Positions 25,559 to 34,288 are shown, counted from the stretch's first letter. The stretch is DNA of 64,000 bases from Salmonella bongori NCTC 12419 (GCF_000252995.1 NC_015761.1:1798001-1862000), one strand, 5' to 3'. The notes: generated by a model from the letters alone, not told the origin. Made by a program: numbers and translations.

Positions 25559-25900
25559 ATGTCCCATTTACGCATCCCGGCAAACTGGAAAGTTAAACGC
25601 TCCACGCCCTTTTTCACTAAAGATAACGTTCCGGCAGCGTTACTTTCCCACCACAACACGGCAGCAGGCGTTTTCGGTCAACTTTGCGTGATGGAAGGCA
25701 CTGTGACGTATTACGGCTTTGCAAATGAAGCTGCGACAGAGCCCGAAGTGACAGTAGTGATTAATGCCGGACAATTCGCCACCAGCCCGCCACAATACTG
25801 GCATCGGGTGGAACTTAGCGATGATGCGCGCTTCAATATCCATTTCTGGGTGGAGGAAGACCATCAGGGCGACCAGATGTATCAGCAGAAAAAAGCCTGA
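25559..25900 (+). CDS. DUF1971 family YeaR-like protein, NsrR-regulated
   Basis: A 113-residue protein of the YeaR/TehB C-terminal (DUF1971) family with a small cupin-like fold. Visible family blocks: VKRSTPFFTKDNVPAALLSHH, YGFANEAATEPEVTVVINAG, and QFATSPPQYWHRVELSDDARFNIHFW split over two strands. E. coli yeaR is a nitrate- and nitric-oxide-induced gene; this paralogue has a clear NsrR operator just upstream (LT2 STM1808 in the published NsrR regulon, from memory). The molecular role is not known; protection against nitrosative stress is inferred. AAGGAG precedes the ATG. Confidence 0.88.
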   Translation: MSHLRIPANWKVKRSTPFFTKDNVPAALLSHHNTAAGVFGQLCVMEGTVTYYGFANEAATEPEVTVVINAGQFATSPPQYWHRVELSDDARFNIHFWVEEDHQGDQMYQQKKA

Positions 25901-25919
25901 CGTTCTTTATCGCTCGCCT

Positions 25920-25939
25920 CTGGGCGGGGCCCCGCCCAG
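25920..25939. terminator. GC-rich palindrome between convergent genes
   Basis: CTGGGCGGGG followed directly by CCCCGCCCAG is a perfect 20-base palindrome in the gap between the yeaR-like gene and the small minus-strand gene. It can fold as a short hairpin; no T-run, so terminator function is uncertain. Confidence 0.45.
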
Positions 25940-25971
25940 TAGTCTCATTACCATGGCGTGCGGTTTACACG

Positions 25972-26145
25972 TTAGAGTAGTTTAATGGTAACGTCGTATC
26001 CCTCAAGCCCTTTCATGGTTTCACGCGGCGCAAACTCTATTTCAGAAACTTCCTGGCCAGTTTTTTTCCGCAGTTCGGCCACCTTTTTGGTAATTAGCGC
26101 CGTAATTTCCTCTTCTGCTTTACGTGTCAACTCTTCGCTGTTCAT
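25972..26145 (-). CDS. Small hypothetical protein, 57 aa
   Basis: Starts MNSEELTRKAEEEITALI and ends KGLEGYDVTIKLL. A perfect AGGAGG lies a few bases before the ATG at 26143-26145, so it is almost certainly translated. The first half is a charged amphipathic helix rich in Lys and Glu; the second looks like a short beta hairpin. No signal peptide or membrane segment. I do not recognise a family. Confidence 0.8.
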   Translation of the reverse strand: MNSEELTRKAEEEITALITKKVAELRKKTGQEVSEIEFAPRETMKGLEGYDVTIKLL

Positions 26146-26282
26146 TGATTTCCTCCTTTGAACCCGTAAACGGCTAAGCGCAAATAAGATCGTGTCGTCA
26201 TGGACGCGCTACTATTTTAACGTACAAAAAATTATAGGCTATCTTTCCGGGAGTTACGGGATGATTCACGTCGCGCGGGCGC

Positions 26283-26339
26283 AAAAAAACCGCCTGGCAT
26301 AGTCTGCCAACAAAAATCGGGCAGCTGCATCAGGCGGTT
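26283..26339 (-). terminator. Terminator downstream of the small acidic-protein gene
   Basis: AACCGCCTG (26288-26296) pairs with CAGGCGGTT (26331-26339), and an inner stem (CTGCC with GGCAG) tightens the loop. On the minus strand it is followed by a run of seven T, so it ends transcription coming from the minus-strand gene at 26358. Confidence 0.75.
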
Positions 26340-26357
26340 GGTTAATAGCACAGGACG

Positions 26358-26495
26358 CTATCTACGAGGATCTTCAACTTCATTCTGGGTATCCGGGTCG
26401 AGAGGATCGTCTCCCTCGGGCGTCTCCGGAATGTTCTCGCCAGGAAGCGGTTCATCCTCTGGTAATGGATCGACTAAATCAGGACGTTCAGACAT
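26358..26495 (-). CDS. Small acidic proline-rich protein, 45 aa
   Basis: Begins MSERPDLVDPLPEDEPLPGE and ends NEVEDPRR. Nearly half of the residues are Asp, Glu or Pro, with no hydrophobic core, so it is probably disordered. GGAGG lies seven bases before the ATG at 26493-26495. It sits between a Shine-Dalgarno and a good terminator, which supports a real gene. Function unknown; likely co-transcribed with the 32-residue gene upstream. Confidence 0.75.
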   Translation of the reverse strand: MSERPDLVDPLPEDEPLPGENIPETPEGDDPLDPDTQNEVEDPRR

Positions 26496-26538
26496 AAAGC
26501 CTCCAACGAACCATAGTTATTAAAGATACCCTACATTA

Positions 26539-26637
26539 CTACTTTTGGTTTTTCTTTGGATTTTTTCCTTCGTCTTCGGGTGTCTTATCAGGCTTCCTGG
26601 GCTGATCCTTTGAAACGCGCAACGGTTGGTTATTCAT
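26539..26637 (-). CDS. Small basic protein, 32 aa
   Basis: The product starts MNNQPLRVSKDQPRKPDKTP and ends KNPKKNQK: highly basic, lysine- and proline-rich, probably disordered. GAGGAG precedes the ATG at 26635-26637, and a sigma-S-like -10 is 39 bases upstream. The opposite charge to its 45-residue neighbour is striking. Function unknown. Confidence 0.7.
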   Translation of the reverse strand: MNNQPLRVSKDQPRKPDKTPEDEGKNPKKNQK

Positions 26638-26676
26638 GGGTAACTCCTCAGGATAGGCAGCGATATACTGCTTTGA

Positions 26677-26684
26677 AAGTATAG
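26677..26684 (-). promoter_or_regulatory. Sigma-S-like -10 element for the small-gene pair
   Basis: On the minus strand the sequence reads CTATACTT, an exact match to the RpoS -10 consensus, preceded by T and followed by TC. It is 39 bases upstream of the start of the 32-residue gene. No convincing -35 is present, as is common for RpoS promoters. Confidence 0.6.
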
Positions 26685-26928
26685 AGTCGCCGCCATACAC
26701 ACGCGAGCGTAACGGCAAGGAGCATCAGAGACGATGAGGCGGTAGTCATAACGCCAGGTCACGGAATTTGCACAAAATTACTGGTTTCAGCAGGTTCCGG
26801 ACATAGATTAAAGAACTGTAAATAGAGCTGATGATATCGTGTAGCGTCTGATAGCGCTGCGTTTATCAGCCCTACACCACTCATATCACCCGTTGAAAAA
26901 GCACAAAGTATTCAGGGCGAACACTCGC

Positions 26929-27390
26929 TTATTCCGCCCACGACGGTTTGTTTAAAATATGCTCCTGCCAGTCCCGCACCTCAGATTCTTTTACCGCGAT
27001 ATGACGGACAGAAATTCGTTCGCCATGCATAGCGGCTTTTGATCCAGTGAGCAGCGGATGCCATGCCGGCAGGGTTTGGCCTTCCGCTAACAATCGGTAG
27101 GCGCAGGTCATCGGCAGCCATTCAAAGTCAGGCAGGTTGTCGCGAGTGAGCTTGATACAATCAGGCTCAAATTCAAAACGGCGTTCATAATGACGGCACT
27201 GGCACGTTTTGATATTTAATTGTCTGCACGCCACGTTGGTAAAGTAGATTTCATCCGTATCTTCATCCATCAGCTTGTGCAGGCAGCACTGACCGCAACC
27301 ATCGCACAGCGACTCCCACTCGGCATCAGTCATTTCATCCAGGGTTTTACGTTGCCAGAAAGGTATATCGCTCATTAATGTATCCGCCAT
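26929..27390 (-). CDS. ycgN: UPF0260 cysteine-cluster protein YcgN
   Basis: A 153-residue cytoplasmic protein with the family signature SLCDGCGQCCLHKLMDEDTD and further cysteines in FTNVACRQLN and TCQCRHYERR, suggesting a zinc or iron-sulphur site. Function unknown. Start ATG at 27388-27390 by homology; a 15-residue longer frame is ignored. Last gene of a likely ycgL-ycgM-ycgN transcript. Confidence 0.92.
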   Translation of the reverse strand: MADTLMSDIPFWQRKTLDEMTDAEWESLCDGCGQCCLHKLMDEDTDEIYFTNVACRQLNIKTCQCRHYERRFEFEPDCIKLTRDNLPDFEWLPMTCAYRLLAEGQTLPAWHPLLTGSKAAMHGERISVRHIAVKESEVRDWQEHILNKPSWAE

Positions 27391-27467
27391 TGCTTTAAAG
27401 CTGCACCTTATAACCAGTCTGACCTGCAGATGCAAGTTTTACTGTCCCTGAAGGCGGCAAGCAGATT

Positions 27468-28127
27468 TTACAAAACGCGGGTAGACAACGATTCGCCATT
27501 AAAACGAATCTCCAGTTCATCACCGCTCTGCAGCGGCCCCACGCCTTCCGGCGTACCGGTTAGCACCACATCTCCCGCTTTCAGCGTAAAATAGCGGCTC
27601 ATATAGGCGATAAGGGGTACAATGGGATGAATCATATCAGCGGTCGACCCTTGCTGGCGAACCTCGCCATTAACGTTAAGCCCCAGAACCGTATTTTGCG
27701 GATCGCCGCTAAAGGCCGATACAGGAATAAAGCCTGAAATGGGACACGCATTATCAAAGCCCTTGGCTTTTTCCCAGGGTTGCCCGGCCTTTTTCATATT
27801 TCGTTGAATATCACGCAGGGTTAAGTCAAGCGCAACCCCATAACCTGCTATCGCTTTACGTACATGATCTTCGGTCGCCTGACGAAGTGTTGCGCCAATC
27901 AGCACAGCCAGTTCAACTTCATGATGAACGGCGCCCATGTCTGCCGGAATCGCCAGCGGCTGGCGGATATCACACAATGCAGTCTCTGGTTTGATAAAAA
28001 GAACGGGCTCCTCCGGCGTCGCGCTCCCCATCTCTTTGATGTGTTTTGCGTAATTACTGCCCACACAAACCACTTTACTTACCGGGTAATCAAGCAGGGC
28101 ACCTTGCCAGTTGCGATGTTGATACAT
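27468..28127 (-). CDS. ycgM: Fumarylacetoacetate hydrolase family protein YcgM
   Basis: A 219-residue FAH-fold enzyme related to acylpyruvases and oxaloacetate tautomerases or decarboxylases. Metal-binding residues are expected in AVHHEVELAVLIG (His, Glu, Glu), and the family block TGTPEGVGPLQSGDELE is present. The physiological substrate is uncertain; a small 2-oxo diacid is likely. ATG follows AGGGGAA. Confidence 0.92.
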   Translation of the reverse strand: MYQHRNWQGALLDYPVSKVVCVGSNYAKHIKEMGSATPEEPVLFIKPETALCDIRQPLAIPADMGAVHHEVELAVLIGATLRQATEDHVRKAIAGYGVALDLTLRDIQRNMKKAGQPWEKAKGFDNACPISGFIPVSAFSGDPQNTVLGLNVNGEVRQQGSTADMIHPIVPLIAYMSRYFTLKAGDVVLTGTPEGVGPLQSGDELEIRFNGESLSTRVL

Positions 28128-28193
28128 TATGTTCCCCTAAGATCATTATGGAATTCAGGCGAGGCGTCGCGTCAACGCGACGCCGAATACCCT

Positions 28194-28526
28194 TTAACGG
28201 TCAGCGCGCGGCGTATTTATCCCCACCGTAGAAAGGTGCTGTTTTAGCAAATCTTCCGGCGGCGGCGGCAATTGTAAATAATAGCCCTGCTCGCTTAACG
28301 CCTGTTTTACTTTTTCGAGCTCGGCATTGACTAATTTTTTACGCCCATCAAGCGGCAAAATCATTGCTAACTGCGGCTGACCAAATCCCTTCATCAACGC
28401 GTCGGGCACCCGCGAGAAATCGTCTTTTTTTTCGACATACAAATAAGTTTGATCGCGCTTGCTACTTCGATAGATCACACAAAACATACTTTTACTCTGA
28501 ATTAACGGGATGGTGACTTGCCTCAA
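28194..28526 (-). CDS. ycgL: YcgL domain protein, TTG start
   Basis: A 110-residue small protein with the YcgL domain beginning MFCVIYRSSKRDQTYLYVEK and ending near LQLPPPPEDLLKQHL. Function unknown. I used the TTG at 28526, which gives MRQVTIPLIQSKSMFCV, as I remember it annotated in Salmonella; however no Shine-Dalgarno precedes it. The internal ATG at 28485-28487, directly at the domain start, is a real alternative (97 residues). It is divergent from minC. Confidence 0.85.
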   Translation of the reverse strand: MRQVTIPLIQSKSMFCVIYRSSKRDQTYLYVEKKDDFSRVPDALMKGFGQPQLAMILPLDGRKKLVNAELEKVKQALSEQGYYLQLPPPPEDLLKQHLSTVGINTPRADR

Positions 28527-28612
28527 TATAATACTGACTATAACATGCCTTCTGGACTTCGGAATATCACTCCGTCCCGGAGATGATAAACAGCAAATTG
28601 AGTAAGGCCAGG

Positions 28613-29320
28613 ATGTCAAACACGCCAATCGAGCTTAAAGGCAGTAGTTTCACCTTATCAGTGGTTCATTTGCATGAAGCGGAACCAGAGGTTATTCGTC
28701 AGGCGTTAGAAGACAAAATTGCGCAGGCTCCTGCATTTTTAAAACACGCCCCTGTCGTCATTAACGTTAGCGGTCTTGAAAGCCCGGTAAGCTGGCCGGA
28801 ATTGCACAAGATTGTTACCTCAACCGGCTTACGCATTATCGGCGTTAGCGGCTGTAAAGACGCCAGCCTGAAAGCAGAAATCGATCGGATGGGCCTTCCT
28901 TTACTGACTGAAGGTAAAGAAAAAGTGGTACGACCTGCGCCCGTTGAGCCTGCAACGCCCAGCGAGCCGCCACAAAACGCTAATCCCATCACAAAAACGC
29001 GATTAATTGATGTTCCGGTTCGTTCCGGTCAGCGTATTTATGCTCCACAATGTGATCTGATTGTTACAAGCCACGTCAGCGCTGGCGCAGAGCTTATCGC
29101 TGATGGCAATATCCATGTCTATGGCATGATGAGAGGTCGCGCGCTGGCAGGGGCGAGCGGCGATCGGGAAGCGCAAATTTTTTGTACCCATCTGGCGGCA
29201 GAACTGGTGTCTATCGCAGGGGTGTACTGGCTGAGTGATAATATCCCGGCAGAATTTTATGACAAAGCGGCTCGCCTGCGTTTAGCAGACAACGCTTTGA
29301 CAGTTCAACCGTTGAATTGA
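28613..29320 (+). CDS. minC: Septum site-determining protein MinC
   Basis: Inhibitor of FtsZ ring assembly away from mid-cell; 235 residues. The N-terminal FtsZ-inhibiting domain covers roughly 1-100, a proline-rich linker (PAPVEPATPSEPPQ) follows, and the C-terminal beta-helix domain (HVYGMMRGRALAGASGD) binds MinD and dimerises. ATG at 28613 (MSNTPIELKGSSFTLS) follows GGCCAGG; an in-frame ATG ten codons earlier is not used by homology. First gene of minCDE. Confidence 0.96.
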   Translation: MSNTPIELKGSSFTLSVVHLHEAEPEVIRQALEDKIAQAPAFLKHAPVVINVSGLESPVSWPELHKIVTSTGLRIIGVSGCKDASLKAEIDRMGLPLLTEGKEKVVRPAPVEPATPSEPPQNANPITKTRLIDVPVRSGQRIYAPQCDLIVTSHVSAGAELIADGNIHVYGMMRGRALAGASGDREAQIFCTHLAAELVSIAGVYWLSDNIPAEFYDKAARLRLADNALTVQPLN

Positions 29321-29343
29321 TCCCTTTTTAACAAGGAATTTTT

Positions 29344-30156
29344 ATGGCACGCATTATTGTTGTTACTTCGGGTAAAGGGGGCGTTGGCAAGACCACCTCC
29401 AGCGCGGCCATCGCTACAGGTTTGGCCCAGAAGGGAAAGAAAACTGTCGTTATTGATTTTGACATCGGACTGCGTAACCTCGATTTGATTATGGGGTGCG
29501 AACGTCGTGTCGTTTACGATTTTGTAAACGTCATTCAGGGCGATGCGACACTGAATCAGGCGCTGATCAAAGATAAGCGTACTGAAAATCTCTTCATTCT
29601 TCCGGCGTCTCAGACCCGGGATAAAGATGCCCTGACGCGCGAAGGCGTCGCAAAGGTGCTTGACGATCTCAAAGCCATGGATTTTGATTTCATCGTTTGC
29701 GATTCGCCGGCGGGTATCGAAACCGGGGCGCTGATGGCGCTCTATTTTGCCGATGAGGCGATCATTACGACTAACCCGGAAGTCTCTTCTGTCCGCGACT
29801 CGGACCGTATTCTGGGCATTCTGGCGTCGAAATCCCGCCGCGCGGAAAATGGTGAAGAACCCATTAAAGAACATCTCCTGTTGACACGCTACAATCCTGG
29901 TCGCGTAAATAAAGGCGACATGCTCAGCATGGAGGATGTACTGGAAATTCTGCGTATTAAACTCGTTGGGGTGATTCCGGAAGATCAATCCGTACTGCGG
30001 GCATCCAACCAGGGCGAGCCGGTAATTCTTGACGCCACGGCTGATGCGGGTAAAGCCTATGCAGATACCGTAGATCGTCTGTTGGGAGAAGAACGTCCTT
30101 TCCGCTTCATTGAAGAAGAGAAGAAAGGTTTCCTCAAACGCCTGTTCGGAGGATAA
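29344..30156 (+). CDS. minD: Septum site-determining ATPase MinD
   Basis: Deviant Walker A ATPase of 270 residues that binds the membrane in its ATP form, recruits MinC and oscillates with MinE. The Walker motif GKGGVGKTTSSAAIATGL starts at residue 10; Walker B-like VIDFDIGLRN follows. The C-terminal amphipathic helix KKGFLKRLFGG is the membrane targeting sequence. AAGGAA precedes the ATG. Confidence 0.98.
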   Translation: MARIIVVTSGKGGVGKTTSSAAIATGLAQKGKKTVVIDFDIGLRNLDLIMGCERRVVYDFVNVIQGDATLNQALIKDKRTENLFILPASQTRDKDALTREGVAKVLDDLKAMDFDFIVCDSPAGIETGALMALYFADEAIITTNPEVSSVRDSDRILGILASKSRRAENGEEPIKEHLLLTRYNPGRVNKGDMLSMEDVLEILRIKLVGVIPEDQSVLRASNQGEPVILDATADAGKAYADTVDRLLGEERPFRFIEEEKKGFLKRLFGG

Positions 30157-30159
30157 ATT

Positions 30160-30426
30160 ATGGCATTACTGGATTTTTTTCTCTCGCGGAAAAAGAGTAC
30201 CGCTAATATTGCAAAAGAGCGGTTGCAAATCATTGTCGCGGAACGTCGCCGTAGCGATGCCGAACCACATTATTTACCACAGTTACGCAAAGATATTCTT
30301 GAGGTCATTTGTAAATACGTACAAATTGATCCGGAAATGGTCACCGTTCAGCTTGAGCAAAAAGACGGCGACATTTCGATCCTTGAACTTAACGTAACGC
30401 TGCCGGAAGCCGAAGAGTCAAAATAA
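30160..30426 (+). CDS. minE: Cell division topological specificity factor MinE
   Basis: An 88-residue protein that stimulates MinD ATPase and drives pole-to-pole oscillation. The N-terminal membrane and MinD-binding segment ([20 protein letters not shown]) and the C-terminal topological domain are both intact. Starts 3 bases after minD. Confidence 0.98.
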
Positions 30427-30454
30427 GCTCTTTTATGGGAAAATTCCTGGATTA

Positions 30455-30486
30455 AAAAAGGCAGAAAATCTGCCTTTTTATTTTCC
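30455..30486 (+). terminator. Terminator of minCDE
   Basis: AAAAAGGCAGA (30455-30465), loop AAA, TCTGCCTTTTT (30469-30479), then more T. The flanking A-run means it can also act on minus-strand transcription. Confidence 0.9.
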
Positions 30487-30548
30487 TGCGTCTGCTCCGC
30501 GGGTAAGACTATTTATTTACCCCGCTATTTTCCCGCTACTGGCCCGCG

Positions 30549-31676
30549 TTAACGCGGATACTCCAGTAACAGACTCGTTAGCTTTTCCACCATCAGGTTG
30601 GCCCGCCAGCCGGAGACCAATTCCGGCAGTCCGTTTTGCGGCTTTAATTTCCAGTGCCAGTTAAGTAACTGGTTAATCTGCCGACGTGATGCCAGTAGCT
30701 CGCCACTCACATGATGCGCCGCACTGACGTCGGCCACCAGCGCTTTGATGGCCTTAAACGCTTTGCGATAGCCCGGCATGTCCATCAGATTCAACAGTGG
30801 TTCCGGCAACGCCTCTTCCGGCAGCGCCTGCGCTTTCGCCACCAGCGATATTAGCGTCTTACCATGAAAACGAATTTCGCTGCCGGAAAGCCCCAGGCTA
30901 TCCAGTTCGCCGAGACTCCCTGGCATATAACGCGCGACCGCCCACAGATTTTCTTCACGCACAACAAAGTTTACCGCCATATCGCGTTCGCGCGCCTTAC
31001 GCAGCCGCCAGTCAGTTAAAAGTTGCAGGCAGGCCAACTGGCGAGTACGCAGTTGCCAGGCATTGGTGATATCCCGCCATGCCTCCTCCGGCGCCTGGAT
31101 CTCCTGACGGCGCTGCTGCATCAACCGACATTCATCAAGCGCAGCAGGCAGCCATCCTGCAGCTTCAGTTTCAATCATCAATTTTTTGGCAATCGGTAAC
31201 AGATACCAGACATCCGCCGCCGCATATTCGCACTGGCGTTCGCTTAAAGGCCGGGCCAGCCAGTCGGTACGGGACTCGCTTTTATCCAACGCCACGCCCG
31301 TGTACTCTTCCACCATTGATGCAAAGCCCCACGATAATGGACGGCCGCAAAATGCCGCCAGAATTTGCGTATCAATCAATGGTTCCGGCAGTTCGCCAAA
31401 CGCCTTCAGAAACACTTCCAGATCTTCGCTGCCCGCATGAAGAAATTTGGTGATTCCAGCATCTCGTAGCACCGCTTTTAACGGCGACCAGTCGGTGATG
31501 CCGATCGGATCGATCAGAGCGACATGCGCGCCATCAAATAACTGGATCAATCCTAACTGCGGATAATAGGTACGGGTACGGACAAATTCAGTATCTAAAG
31601 CAATAGCCGGACATGCGCGGACAGCTGCACACAGGCTCGCCAGCGCGTCGTCCGTTTCAATCATTTGGTAATTCAA
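30549..31676 (-). CDS. rnd: Ribonuclease D, TTG start
   Basis: 3'-5' exoribonuclease of the DEDDy family that trims tRNA precursors; 375 residues. The exonuclease motifs are IALDTEFVRTRTYYPQLGLI (Exo I), KFLHAGSEDLEVF (Exo II) and CEYAAADVWYLLPI (Exo III); an HRDC domain follows near residue 210. The TTG start at 31674-31676 (MNYQMIETDD) matches the known UUG initiation of E. coli rnd. Confidence 0.96.
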   Translation of the reverse strand: MNYQMIETDDALASLCAAVRACPAIALDTEFVRTRTYYPQLGLIQLFDGAHVALIDPIGITDWSPLKAVLRDAGITKFLHAGSEDLEVFLKAFGELPEPLIDTQILAAFCGRPLSWGFASMVEEYTGVALDKSESRTDWLARPLSERQCEYAAADVWYLLPIAKKLMIETEAAGWLPAALDECRLMQQRRQEIQAPEEAWRDITNAWQLRTRQLACLQLLTDWRLRKARERDMAVNFVVREENLWAVARYMPGSLGELDSLGLSGSEIRFHGKTLISLVAKAQALPEEALPEPLLNLMDMPGYRKAFKAIKALVADVSAAHHVSGELLASRRQINQLLNWHWKLKPQNGLPELVSGWRANLMVEKLTSLLLEYPR

Positions 31677-31700
31677 ATCGTGTTCTCTATGGTTCGCGCC

Positions 31701-31729
31701 AAAAAAAACGCCGGTTAAACCGGCGTCTT
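31701..31729 (-). terminator. Terminator of fadD
   Basis: ACGCCGGT (31708-31715) and ACCGGCGT (31719-31726) with a 3-base loop; the minus-strand product is followed by eight T. It separates fadD from rnd. Confidence 0.85.
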
Positions 31730-31748
31730 CCGTTAGCTGACTTAACGC

Positions 31749-33434
31749 TCAGGCGTTATTGTCTACTTTGCTGCGGGCTTCGTCACGTAGTTCTCGTCGT
31801 AAAATTTTCCCAACGTTGGATTTTGGTAATTCCTCACGAAACTCCACCAGCTTAGGGACCTTATATCCGGTCAGATGACGGCGACAGAAAGTGATTAGTG
31901 CCTCGTCAGTCAACGCGGAGTCTTTCTTTACCACGAAAATCTTCACCGCTTCGCCACTGCTACCGGAAGGCACTCCCACCGCCGCCACCTCCTGCACACC
32001 TGAATGCTGCATCACCACATCTTCAATTTCATTTGGATAAACGTTGAAGCCAGAAACCAGAATCATATCTTTCTTACGATCGACAATCCGCAGAAAGCCT
32101 TCTTCATCCATCACGGCAATATCGCCCGTATGCAGCCAGCCATCTTTAATGATTTCATCCGTCGCGTCAGGCCGCTGCCAGTAACCCAGCATCACCTGTG
32201 GGCCTTTCACGCAGAGTTCACCTGCCTCGCCAGGCGCGACCTCGTTATCCTCGTCATCCACCAGCCTGGCTTCTGTTGACGGTACCGGCAGGCCGATACT
32301 GCCGCTGTGATAGTCGATGTCATGAGGGTTTACGCTTACCAACGGGGCGCACTCAGTCAACCCGTAGCCTTCCAGCAAGTACTGCCCGGTCAGCTTAACC
32401 CAGCGCTCCGCAACGGCATTTTGCACTGGCATCCCTCCACCGGCAGACAAATGAAGCGAGGAAAAATCCAGTTGCTGAAACTCTTTATTATTGAGTAAGG
32501 CGTTGAACAGCGTGTTAACGCCGGTCATCGCCGTAAACGGATATTTTGCCAGCTCCTTGACCAGACCGGGGATATCGCGCGGATTGGTGATAAGCAGGTT
32601 CTGCCCGCCCAGCTCAATAAAAAGCAGGCAGTTCATGGTTAAGGCAAAAATGTGATACAGCGGCAGTGCGGTCACCACCAGCTCTTTCCCCGGGTGAAGC
32701 AACGGCCCGTAAGTCGCCTTCACCTGTTCCAGATTCGCCAGCATATTGCGGTGAGTCAGCATTGCCCCTTTCGCCACGCCCGTCGTACCGCCGGTGTACT
32801 GGAGAAAAGCCAGATCTTCGGCGATGACCTCCGGTTTTACGTACTGCATACGGTAGCCATGCTGTAGCGCGCTACGAAATGAGATCGCGTCTGGCAAATG
32901 GTACTTCGGCACCAGCCGCTTGATGTATTTCACGACAAAGTTAACAACCGTCCCTTTGGCGGTCGAAAGCTGATCGCCCATACGCGTCAGAATCACGTGC
33001 TGTACCGACGTTTTCTCAACCACTTTTTCCAGCGTATGGGCAAAGTTCGACACAATGACGATTGCCGCCGCGCCGCTATCGTTAAGCTGATGCTCAAGTT
33101 CGCGCGGCGTGTAAAGCGGATTAACGTTCACTACAATCATTCCGGCGCGTAAAATACCAAATAGCGCGACGGGATACTGCAACAGGTTTGGCATCATCAG
33201 CGCGACACGATCGCCTTTTTTTAGCCCCAGCCCTTGTTGTAAATAAGCTGCAAATGCCCGACTCCGTTCTTCTAATTTACGGAAGGTCATCACCTCCCCC
33301 ATATTGATGAACGCAGGCTGATCGGCATAGCGCGCTACCGCATGTTCAAACAGTTCAACCAGGGATTGATAACGGTCAGGGTTGATCTCCGCCGGAACAT
33401 CAGCGGGATAACGGTTAAGCCAAACCTTTTTCAA
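31749..33434 (-). CDS. fadD: Long-chain acyl-CoA synthetase, TTG start
   Basis: Activates imported fatty acids to acyl-CoA at the inner membrane; 561 residues. ATP/AMP signature YTGGTTGVAKGAMLTHRN near residue 213 and FACS motif DGWLHTGDIAVMDEEGF followed by LRIVDRKKD near 431. I used the TTG at 33432-33434 because AGAGGTG lies just upstream and it gives the known N-terminus KKVWLNRYPADVP; an upstream in-frame ATG would add 22 residues. A FadR-like operator is 73 bases upstream. Confidence 0.95.
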   Translation of the reverse strand: MKKVWLNRYPADVPAEINPDRYQSLVELFEHAVARYADQPAFINMGEVMTFRKLEERSRAFAAYLQQGLGLKKGDRVALMMPNLLQYPVALFGILRAGMIVVNVNPLYTPRELEHQLNDSGAAAIVIVSNFAHTLEKVVEKTSVQHVILTRMGDQLSTAKGTVVNFVVKYIKRLVPKYHLPDAISFRSALQHGYRMQYVKPEVIAEDLAFLQYTGGTTGVAKGAMLTHRNMLANLEQVKATYGPLLHPGKELVVTALPLYHIFALTMNCLLFIELGGQNLLITNPRDIPGLVKELAKYPFTAMTGVNTLFNALLNNKEFQQLDFSSLHLSAGGGMPVQNAVAERWVKLTGQYLLEGYGLTECAPLVSVNPHDIDYHSGSIGLPVPSTEARLVDDEDNEVAPGEAGELCVKGPQVMLGYWQRPDATDEIIKDGWLHTGDIAVMDEEGFLRIVDRKKDMILVSGFNVYPNEIEDVVMQHSGVQEVAAVGVPSGSSGEAVKIFVVKKDSALTDEALITFCRRHLTGYKVPKLVEFREELPKSNVGKILRRELRDEARSKVDNNA

Positions 33435-33506
33435 TGCATCACCTCTAAAATGAGTGTTCGTCGTCATCACAACCCCAGTTAATAAACAAGTCATTAACAT
33501 TATATT

Positions 33507-33523
33507 AACTCAGCGTACCAGTT
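33507..33523 (-). promoter_or_regulatory. FadR-like operator of fadD
   Basis: On the minus strand, AACTGGTACGCTGAGTT shares the AACTGGT half with the FadR consensus (AACTGGTCNGACCAGTT type) and has a degenerate right half. Its position upstream of fadD and the presence of fadR in this window fit known control. Confidence 0.55.
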
Positions 33524-33638
33524 TATTAATTACACAGCTACAAGGTTGCGAAGCGCGTCACTATTTATTTTTATTATATTTCTATGAATGCAGAAACAGC
33601 GGACCAGCCGCTGTTTCTTTTATTGATAAAACAAAGAA

Positions 33639-34220
33639 TTACTCTGTTACTATCGTCTGAACCTCTGCGGGTCCAGGGTTATACCATCCCCAGCCGCCAT
33701 AGCCATAAGGCCAGACACGCCCGCCATAAAACCATGGATCAATCGGCTGTGGAGGCATGACAACCTGCTGAACAAGATGCCACCGCTTGTAACCAGTCGC
33801 CTGCATCAGCATAAATTTATACGGCGTATTGCCGATTTTACCGTCAACCGTTCCGGTTATCGGGCCGACTACGGTCACTAACTGACCACGGAAATCCACC
33901 GGGTCCAGAAAACCGTTCACATCCGCAAAAATTCTGCCGCGTGAGGCCTCGCCCAGAACCGGGCGCGCGCCGCTGTCGAGCGGGACAGTAGCAATTTCAA
34001 GCCGGGTTTTTCCCTGCTGATTTTGCACCGCGACAACTTTACCGCCGAAACGCGCCTCTTGCCCGATATAGAGCTGCGGCGCATTCATGACCCGTACCAA
34101 ATCCTGCTGCGGTGTCGGACTCGACCCTTTAATGGCATCCGGGATAGTCCCGCAACCGCTCAGCATAAGCGCAAAAGCGCACGCCAGCGCCCCTTTTATT
34201 AACCGCTTTTGAACCGCCAT
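33639..34220 (-). CDS. yeaY: Slp-family outer membrane lipoprotein YeaY
   Basis: A 193-residue lipoprotein: signal peptide with lipobox LMLSGCGTIP (cysteine near residue 23), then the Slp domain with GQEARFGGKVVAVQNQQGKT and DFRGQLVTVVGPI. The C-terminus is rich in Gly, Tyr and Trp (YGYGGWGWYNPGP). Paralogous to the starvation lipoprotein Slp; precise function unknown. Outer membrane location is inferred from the residues after the lipid cysteine. Confidence 0.92.
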   Translation of the reverse strand: MAVQKRLIKGALACAFALMLSGCGTIPDAIKGSSPTPQQDLVRVMNAPQLYIGQEARFGGKVVAVQNQQGKTRLEIATVPLDSGARPVLGEASRGRIFADVNGFLDPVDFRGQLVTVVGPITGTVDGKIGNTPYKFMLMQATGYKRWHLVQQVVMPPQPIDPWFYGGRVWPYGYGGWGWYNPGPAEVQTIVTE

Positions 34221-34288
34221 GATGCGACTCCTTTTTTCTACACCTATTCCACCCTACTCCATAAAACCGAGGGTAATAGTAGTGAGAG

